This document shows, in pieces, positions 58,926 to 64,000 of a stretch of 64,000 nt of DNA. The stretch spans positions 62,001-126,000 of the forward strand of contig JACPVF010000003.1 of NCBI GenBank assembly GCA_016191845.1, written 5' to 3'. Source of the stretch: Chloroflexota bacterium (GTDB taxonomy: Bacteria > Chloroflexota > Anaerolineae > Anaerolineales > Villigracilaceae). The notes beneath the pieces are model-generated. The model saw only the letters and a list, made by a program, of their open reading frames with translations, had not been told where the DNA came from and did no database searches. A program made the position numbers and the translations under genes. Positions within the stretch are counted from its first letter, which is position 1. Every line of letters starts with the position of its first letter.

Positions 58926-59411
58926 ATGGAAGAAAAAACCTACACCGTTTCACAAGCACACCATTATTTTGCCGTCGATTATCATTCCCAGACCTGGGAA
59001 TTGCTCGAAAAGCCCAAGCGTACCCTGGACGAAGAGGAACGCCTGCTGGATTATGCACACGCCTCCCTGGCCCACTGGCGTTCCACGGGGACGGCGCTGC
59101 GCCATCAGCGCGGCGAGTGGCTGCTGGCCCGTGTCTACGCCGTGCTGGGAGAGGGCAGGCAGGCCCTCAAGCACGCCTACCGCTGCGCCGAGATCCTGCA
59201 CGCCAACCAGGCCGAGATGCAGGACTTCGATTTCGCCTTCGCCTACGAAGCCGTCGCCCGCGCTCACGCGGTGGCAGGCGAACGTGCCGACGCGGAACGT
59301 TTCCTGCAAAAAGCGAAGGAAGCGGGCGAAAAGATCCAGGAAACCGACGACCGCGAGACGTTCTTCGCCGAATTGAAGAGCGGCGACTGGAACGGAATCC
59401 GCGTAGTGTAA
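58926..59411 (+). CDS. helical TPR-like protein
   Basis: 161 residues from MEEKTYTVSQ. The frame is open to 58836, but a TACAAT box (58860-58865) suggests transcription begins only after it; the start remains uncertain and no good ribosome site precedes this ATG. Helical pairs such as HQRGEWLLARVYAVLGEGRQ, FDFAFAYEAVARAHAVAGER and DAERFLQKAKEAGEKI have the TPR spacing. It is probably a cytoplasmic protein-protein adaptor; partner unknown. Confidence 0.68.
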   Translation: MEEKTYTVSQAHHYFAVDYHSQTWELLEKPKRTLDEEERLLDYAHASLAHWRSTGTALRHQRGEWLLARVYAVLGEGRQALKHAYRCAEILHANQAEMQDFDFAFAYEAVARAHAVAGERADAERFLQKAKEAGEKIQETDDRETFFAELKSGDWNGIRVV

Positions 59412-59455
59412 GTCTATATCAGGAGAGTCGATCACATCCCGAATGGCAGGACACG

Positions 59456-60223
59456 ATGAGCAACAAAAAGAACAAACTCCCCAAGGTCTATCCCTTTGTC
59501 CAGCCGACGCCCATGGAAAAACCCCTGCCGCCGACTCCCACCACGCCGCGTCCAACCACGAAAGGCAGGGTCTCACAACGCGGATTGTTGAGCGTGTTGA
59601 CCTTGATCCTCAGCATCGGCGCGCTGACGGCCGCCCTGGGCGGCGGCGCAAAATTGATCCTGGATATTTTTGGGGAGGGGTTGTTCAACAACATGGAAAC
59701 CTTGTGGGCGAAGGCCACGGTGTTGGGACTGGCCTACGTCTTCGGCTGGCTCTCGGCTGTGATCTCGATCCGCGTCTACGGAAACCTGATCCTTCCGACC
59801 ATCATCAAGATCTATACCTGGGCCTCCCTGCTGGGAACCAGCGGCTTGTACATCGCCATTTTGCAGCGCCTCTTTAAACAAGGTTATGACCTCCCGCACT
59901 ATGCAGCCTACTTGCTGATCACCGCGGCGGGACTGGCGGTAGTGGTGGGCCTGCACCTGGTGTTGGAGGAACACGACCTGCGGCCGTTCGCCGTCCCGCT
60001 GCTGGTCATCAACCTCGGCCAATTGGGGCTGATCGTGGTTCGCTATGTATTCACCAGCACTGCCAAAGGCGGCTGGTTCCTGGTGGGCGACCTGGTCTTC
60101 TTCTTTTCCATGCTGACCTTTTCCGTGCTGATGGTGACCCACCTGGGACTCCTGAACCCCTACCGCAACCGCATCACGAAATTCTTCGACCAGAACAGCG
60201 TCGTCATCCGCCCCGACTCTTGA
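59456..60223 (+). CDS. six-helix membrane protein of unknown function
   Basis: 255 residues from MSNKKNKLP; the upstream frame overlaps the TPR-like gene and is rejected. A Pro/Thr-rich cytoplasmic N-terminus of about 40 residues is followed by six predicted transmembrane helices (about 45-235) and a short tail. No family was recognised. It lies 44 bases after the TPR-like gene in the same direction, so the two may be co-transcribed. Confidence 0.7.
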   Translation: MSNKKNKLPKVYPFVQPTPMEKPLPPTPTTPRPTTKGRVSQRGLLSVLTLILSIGALTAALGGGAKLILDIFGEGLFNNMETLWAKATVLGLAYVFGWLSAVISIRVYGNLILPTIIKIYTWASLLGTSGLYIAILQRLFKQGYDLPHYAAYLLITAAGLAVVVGLHLVLEEHDLRPFAVPLLVINLGQLGLIVVRYVFTSTAKGGWFLVGDLVFFFSMLTFSVLMVTHLGLLNPYRNRITKFFDQNSVVIRPDS

Positions 60224-60246
60224 GTCTCGTTTTACTAAAAAGAATC

Positions 60247-60286
60247 GACAGCGCCCGAGCGGAGGTCCACTCGGGCGCTGTTTTTT
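60247..60286. terminator. bidirectional terminator
   Basis: An 11-bp perfect stem (cagcgcccgag 60249-60259, ctcgggcgctg 60270-60280) with a T-run of six, between convergent genes. Confidence 0.88.
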
Positions 60287-60610
60287 CTACGCGCGGATCA
60301 TCGTCAGCAACATCTTGAAGCGCGCCGTGGCTTTGAGCGCATGCGGCTCGTTGGCGGGCAGGATGATGGCCTGTCCCGCATGGACCTGGAACGGCTGGCC
60401 CGAAATGCGGACCTCCGCCTCACCGTCCAGGATGTGGACTAGGGCATCGAACGGGGCGGTGTGCTCGGAGAGTTCCTGTCCCACATCGAAGGCGAACAGC
60501 GTGACGTTGCCAGCCTCCGCCTTGGTGATCTGGCGGCTGACAACCGAACCTTCCTGGTATTGTGCCAGGTCGGCTAATTCGAGGATTTGGGCTTTGGGGG
60601 CAGTGGACAT
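60287..60610 (-). CDS. small cupin-domain protein
   Basis: 107 residues from MSTAPKAQI, with an aaagga site; the longer frame lacks one. Single-domain cupin: motif 1 near QELSEHTAPFDALVHILDGEAEV and motif 2 near QAIILPANEPHALKA. Metal-ligand histidines (EHT, H of VHI, PHAL) are present, so a metal-binding fold is plausible. The activity is unknown; such proteins are often sensors, detoxifying dioxygenases or isomerases. It lies just downstream of the M23 protein gene. Confidence 0.84.
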   Translation of the reverse strand: MSTAPKAQILELADLAQYQEGSVVSRQITKAEAGNVTLFAFDVGQELSEHTAPFDALVHILDGEAEVRISGQPFQVHAGQAIILPANEPHALKATARFKMLLTMIRA

Positions 60611-60621
60611 ATTTTTCCTTT

Positions 60622-62739
60622 CTAAGGCTGTAAACATGCAGGGATGGAATCGCTCAAGCCGTCGGGGTCCTGGGTGACATTGTTCTCATAGATCTTCACA
60701 TACTGGACCGTACTAAATTGCTTGAGGCTGGCGCGCAGCAGGTCTGCAATGGTGTAGGCTGCGCCGCTGGGGTCGCAGGTACCTTTCAAGAAGACGCGCG
60801 CGATGCCATTGGAGACTTCGACCTTGGAGTAGCCTGTGTACCCATTATACAGGGCAATCCAGCCGTAGTCGTTCTTCTCGGTCAGGCCTGGACCCTTGAA
60901 GTACTCGGTCAGCACGGTGGCATACAATGCGTTGGACGGCGCCCAGCGTTTGCCGAAGACTTCATACGGTGGATTGTTCGCGTTGTAACGCGCCGCGTCT
61001 ACAAAGTAAACCTTGACCTCGGTGTACAACGGCGTAACCGTGGGACGCGGGGTACGCGTGGCCGTCGGGGTCCGGGTGGCGGTTGGAGTACGAGAGGCGG
61101 TCGGCGTCTTGCTCGGCGTGGGCGTAAACGTGGCCGTCGGCGTGAAGGTACGTGTGTTCGTGGGAGTTCGCGAAGCGGTCGGTGTCTTGCTGGCCGTCGG
61201 CGTGAAAGTATTCGTCGGGGTGAAGGTTGGTGTACGAGTAGGCGTGAAGGTACGCGTGTTGGTTGGCGTGTATGTGTTTGTCGGGGTGCGCGTGGACGTG
61301 GCCGTGCGGGACGCGGTGGGCGTCTTGCTCGGCGTGGAGGTGAACGTATTGGTCGGAGTCTTCGTCGGGGTACGCGTGAAGGTCGGCGTGCGTGTGACCG
61401 TCGCAGTAAAGGTGTTGGTAGGGGTCCGCGTGGGGGTGGAGGTGAGGATCGGCGGCGGGGTGGGCGTCGAGTCGCCGAGCAGCACGAACCGCACGGCATC
61501 CGCGCCCAATTCCAGGCTGCCCACCGTGTCGGACTGGTCCTGCGTGCGGTTGGTCAACTGCACATATTCCGCGCCGTTGCCATTGAAGGTGTACTTGCCC
61601 ACGTAGACCCAGCCGTCGGTCACGTAGAAATTATTGGGGAAGACGTCCTGGTTGATGACCACCTGATCGTCCTCGCCTGCGTGATGCAGCGTGTACACCG
61701 CGCCTTGTGAGGTGGCCTTGATGGCAGGGATGCGGATGTAAACCGCATACACGCCCATGGCTGCATTGGATGGGAAGCCCCAGATGCCCGTGCAGGTCGG
61801 CGAACTTAACCGTGGCTTGACATAACGCATCATCCCGTTGGTGGCGCTGACCGTGTTGGCAAGCGTCCAGCAATTGGGCGGATTCTCGGTGAAACCCGCA
61901 CTGCCATCGTCGATGACGAAGCCGCCCGTGGGCGCGGCGGGCATGGCCAACGGGTCGCCTGAAGGCAGGATCTCCGCGCCGTAGTAGATCATCGAGGGAT
62001 AGGAGAGCCATAGCGACTGCGGCTGGTTGTAGGTCCACGGGTCTGCGCCCGAGCCTGACCAGCCGTAGGGATCCACGACCTTGAGCGCGGGGTTGCGAAC
62101 CTGCAAGTGCAGGTGCGGCCCCGACGAGTTGCCCGTCGTGCCGCTGATGCCGATCATCTCACCGTGTGAGAGGTAGACACAGCCAGGCGTGGAGCAGGTC
62201 TGTACGGCCACCGAACTCATGTGACCGTAGAGCGTGGTGTAGCCGTTCGAGTGATGCAGGCGTACGTAAATGCCCACGTTGGAACTATGATTCTGCGGGT
62301 CCCACCAGCCCGCATAAACCACCTGGTCTGCATCGGCGGCAGCATAGACAGGGCGGTACGAGATGCCATAGTCGATGCCGTCGTGGCCGTTATAGGCCAC
62401 CCAATCCCCCAGACTATACGACCAGTAGATGTTGTAGCCTGCGTCGCAGATCCCGCCCGGCGGACGTGCGCCCGCAGGCTGCGGCGAGGGACAATTCTTA
62501 TACGCCGTGTTCCCGTTGAAGGTCACGATGCGGTTGTCATCGAAGCTGTAGTTCGGGGAAGTATGATCGAAGATCGAGGATTGCGAAGCGCTGCCGGGAA
62601 ACGGTGGATACAGGAACGGCTCGACGGCCGCGGAGGCGGGCTGGGCCAGGGCTGCGCGCACACCGAGCAGCGCACCACCGATGATCAATATGGCAACGAT
62701 GAAACGAGTGAGCCGAGTCAAGAGTCCTCCCTGCGGCAT
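60622..62739 (-). CDS. secreted M23 peptidase-like protein with Thr/Pro repeat and GerMN domain
   Basis: 705 residues from the ATG at 62739, which overlaps the upstream TAA (TAATG); a TTG at 62721 after gggagg is an alternative start. A signal helix is followed by an LytM/M23 domain ([21 protein letters not shown]: zinc ligands His-Asp-His), then a golvesin-like beta domain (about 290-430). About 140 residues of T-P-T-x repeats follow, then a GerMN domain ([15 protein letters not shown]). It probably cleaves or binds peptidoglycan. Confidence 0.84.
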   Translation of the reverse strand: MPQGGLLTRLTRFIVAILIIGGALLGVRAALAQPASAAVEPFLYPPFPGSASQSSIFDHTSPNYSFDDNRIVTFNGNTAYKNCPSPQPAGARPPGGICDAGYNIYWSYSLGDWVAYNGHDGIDYGISYRPVYAAADADQVVYAGWWDPQNHSSNVGIYVRLHHSNGYTTLYGHMSSVAVQTCSTPGCVYLSHGEMIGISGTTGNSSGPHLHLQVRNPALKVVDPYGWSGSGADPWTYNQPQSLWLSYPSMIYYGAEILPSGDPLAMPAAPTGGFVIDDGSAGFTENPPNCWTLANTVSATNGMMRYVKPRLSSPTCTGIWGFPSNAAMGVYAVYIRIPAIKATSQGAVYTLHHAGEDDQVVINQDVFPNNFYVTDGWVYVGKYTFNGNGAEYVQLTNRTQDQSDTVGSLELGADAVRFVLLGDSTPTPPPILTSTPTRTPTNTFTATVTRTPTFTRTPTKTPTNTFTSTPSKTPTASRTATSTRTPTNTYTPTNTRTFTPTRTPTFTPTNTFTPTASKTPTASRTPTNTRTFTPTATFTPTPSKTPTASRTPTATRTPTATRTPRPTVTPLYTEVKVYFVDAARYNANNPPYEVFGKRWAPSNALYATVLTEYFKGPGLTEKNDYGWIALYNGYTGYSKVEVSNGIARVFLKGTCDPSGAAYTIADLLRASLKQFSTVQYVKIYENNVTQDPDGLSDSIPACLQP
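61030..61455 (-). repeat. imperfect tandem repeat encoding Thr/Pro/Arg linker
   Basis: Short degenerate units encoding T-P-T-x-T/S-x, with the larger unit SKTPTASRT recurring three times. The repeat keeps all frames rather open, which creates a false reading frame on the other strand. Confidence 0.75.
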
Positions 62740-63434
62740 TAGGGCTGGGGCGTGGCCTGTGAAATGGGAACGGCTTGCAGCGTGGAGAGCACCGTCAGCG
62801 CATCGGTGCGGCACTCGTCGCTCAGGCCCTGGAAGTCGAGTTGGAAACCCGTGTAGATGGTGCCGTTGCTGCCCTGATAGTTGATGAAGGCCAGCGCCTC
62901 GTTGACGTAAGCCATCGCCACGTCGTAGGTCAGACCGTCGATGTAGATCACGTCGTGTTCGACGCGCACGTTGGGCGGAAGTCCGCGCCCCGCCGTGGGC
63001 GTGAGCATGCAATATTCGATCTTGCGGTGCGCCAGCGCAGGCATGCCGAACTGGTCGGTGGTCAGCGCCCATAGCTCAGGGTTGTATTTCACGCGGAAAT
63101 AATAACCGGGCTGCGAGTCGCCCAGGTAAGTCGGCAGGCCGTCCCACACTTCCAGCGGCGGCGGGCTGGGCACCAGCGTGGGCAGTTCGAGCGGCGGCAG
63201 CGGTGTCGCGGTCAGGGTCGGTTCGGGGGTCGGGGAAGAGGTGGAGGTCGGCGATGGAATTGGGGTCGAGGTCTCGGTGGGCGGCGCGGGCGTGGGCGTC
63301 TCCTGCGGCAGGAGCGGCAGTTCAGTGGCGGGTTCCGTCGCAGCAGGGGCCTCCGTGGCGGCAGGCGCGGGCACAGAGCCGCAGGCGGAAACCAGCAGGG
63401 CAAGCAGGATCAGGAAGGGAATCGCACGTCGCAT
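62739..63434 (-). CDS. Thr/Pro-rich lipoprotein
   Basis: 231 residues: signal peptide with lipobox LLVSAC, a Thr/Pro/Glu-rich spacer to about residue 95, then a compact domain of about 130 residues ([35 protein letters not shown]) with no recognised family. It would be lipid-anchored on the outer face. The stop shares its last base with the next gene's ATG, so it is coupled to the M23 protein. Confidence 0.78.
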   Translation of the reverse strand: MRRAIPFLILLALLVSACGSVPAPAATEAPAATEPATELPLLPQETPTPAPPTETSTPIPSPTSTSSPTPEPTLTATPLPPLELPTLVPSPPPLEVWDGLPTYLGDSQPGYYFRVKYNPELWALTTDQFGMPALAHRKIEYCMLTPTAGRGLPPNVRVEHDVIYIDGLTYDVAMAYVNEALAFINYQGSNGTIYTGFQLDFQGLSDECRTDALTVLSTLQAVPISQATPQP

Positions 63435-63440
63435 TCGGCC

Positions 63441-64000
63441 TCAACGATGGAGCCAGATCGGACAGCAGGCGGGTCCCGTCAAAAGCGGCGACCCCTCACC
63501 CGAAGCCAGGTCTACGATCTGCACATCCATTCTACCATTCAGGACGAAATCGAATGCCAAAGTGTTTCCATCGGGCGACCAGACCGGTGTTTCGGCGCGG
63601 CCTTGTGTGAAATGTGTGACCTGCGTCACGGTGCGATGCTCCAGGTCGACAATGGCAATGTTGCTGAGGAGTGCGCCTTCCGAGGTGTCGGCAGCGGGGT
63701 CGTCGGGATTCGAGCGGATGACGAAGGCCAGCCGCATCCCGTCGGGTGACCAGCTTGCCGCATACCCGTGACCTGCGTCCGCATCCGCTACCTTGACCGG
63801 CAGCGACCCGTCGGCGTTCGCCACCCATAACTCCCCCACCGTGAAGGGAATCTGCGTATCGGGAATCTTGATGAAGGCCAGGCGTCGACCATCCGGCGAC
63901 CAGCGCACAAAGGAGAGATAATTCTTCGAATCCGTGAACAGTTGCTCGACCGTATGCCCGCCATCCCGCGTGGACCAGATCTCGCTGCCGAAACCAAAGC
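63441..64000 (-). CDS. TolB/PD40-like beta-propeller protein (5' end outside window)
   Basis: The frame is open to the right edge, so the N-terminus is missing and the GTG at 63908 is internal. The visible 186 residues contain blades of the WD40-like (PD40) type with the W/W-SPDG-xRLAF signature repeated three times (RWSPDGRRLAFIK, SWSPDGMRLAFVI, VWSPDGNTLAFDF). It is probably exported, as the two following genes are. The three form an operon at the cell surface. Confidence 0.85.
   Translation of the reverse strand, partial: FGFGSEIWSTRDGGHTVEQLFTDSKNYLSFVRWSPDGRRLAFIKIPDTQIPFTVGELWVANADGSLPVKVADADAGHGYAASWSPDGMRLAFVIRSNPDDPAADTSEGALLSNIAIVDLEHRTVTQVTHFTQGRAETPVWSPDGNTLAFDFVLNGRMDVQIVDLASGEGSPLLTGPACCPIWLHR

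Noticed and set aside
61013-61606. Val/Gly-rich open frame opposite the Thr/Pro repeat
   Set aside because: The repeat keeps all frames open; the product is low-complexity with no start signal.
1-64000. tRNA, rRNA genes and CRISPR arrays
   Set aside because: No cloverleaf-type T-loop sequence, rRNA stretch or regularly spaced repeat was found by reading; a tRNA missed by eye cannot be fully excluded.

Overview
The window looks like a chromosomal segment of a GC-rich, probably single-membrane bacterium. The best guess is a Chloroflexota member of the Anaerolineae type. Reasons: many secreted or lipid-anchored proteins with Thr/Pro-rich linkers, Zn-ribbon tails on membrane proteins, SLH-domain surface proteins, no outer-membrane genes, and a Ccm (System I) cytochrome c maturation operon in a Gram-positive-like setting. 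This placement is inferred from gene content, not from a marker gene. No rRNA, tRNA or CRISPR array was seen.

Layout. 1-2.8 kb: the end of a P-type cation ATPase coupled to two TrkA proteins. 2.8-10.3 kb: housekeeping genes (methyltransferase, UDP-glucose dehydrogenase, receiver protein, glycosyltransferase, panB-panE, small membrane proteins). 10.4-25.5 kb: a respiratory island bracketed by two similar sensor kinase/LuxR pairs. Between them lie three leftward operons: (i) a small membrane protein, then nonaheme cytochrome c / cytochrome b twice in tandem; (ii) octaheme cytochrome c / four-cluster ferredoxin / NrfD; (iii) a decaheme lipoprotein made of two copies of a pentaheme module. 25.7-34.4 kb: the operon that attaches haem to these proteins: ccmE, ccmF, ccmH, thioredoxin, CcmI-like, cytochrome lipoprotein, ccmA, ccmB, ccmC, ccmD. 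34.4-39.3 kb: a transglycosylase-like exoprotein, a LysR regulator and a membrane Fe-S (CCG-domain) oxidoreductase.

39.3-47.1 kb is mosaic: a REP-associated transposase carrying REP-like palindromes inside its own gene, an AT-rich gene split by an in-frame TGA, the branched-chain/pyruvate dehydrogenase E1 fusion plus E2, and an AT-rich SLH-protein operon with an orphan LuxR helix-turn-helix. 47.1-64 kb: methyltransferase, hydrolase, ion transporter, dihydrolipoyl dehydrogenase, a propeller lipoprotein, an ECF sigma/anti-sigma/ABC-2 transporter operon, a GNAT, a subtilase, and a cell-wall M23/GerMN protein with two companions (the last one partial).

The most interesting part is 10-34 kb. It reads as one multihaem electron-transfer system with its own maturation machinery. 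By eye, CRP/FNR-type palindromes (TGTGA-N6-TCACA and variants) lie near all three cytochrome promoters, at about -41 to -70 from predicted start sites. A second motif (full form GGGGTTAATGCCCC) occurs near one kinase gene, one small membrane-protein gene and the octaheme promoter. The two response regulators have nearly identical DNA-recognition helices, so this second motif may be their operator. The ccm leader contains two crossing perfect helices (a possible pseudoknot), and CcmE has the rare CxxxY haem ligand motif instead of histidine.
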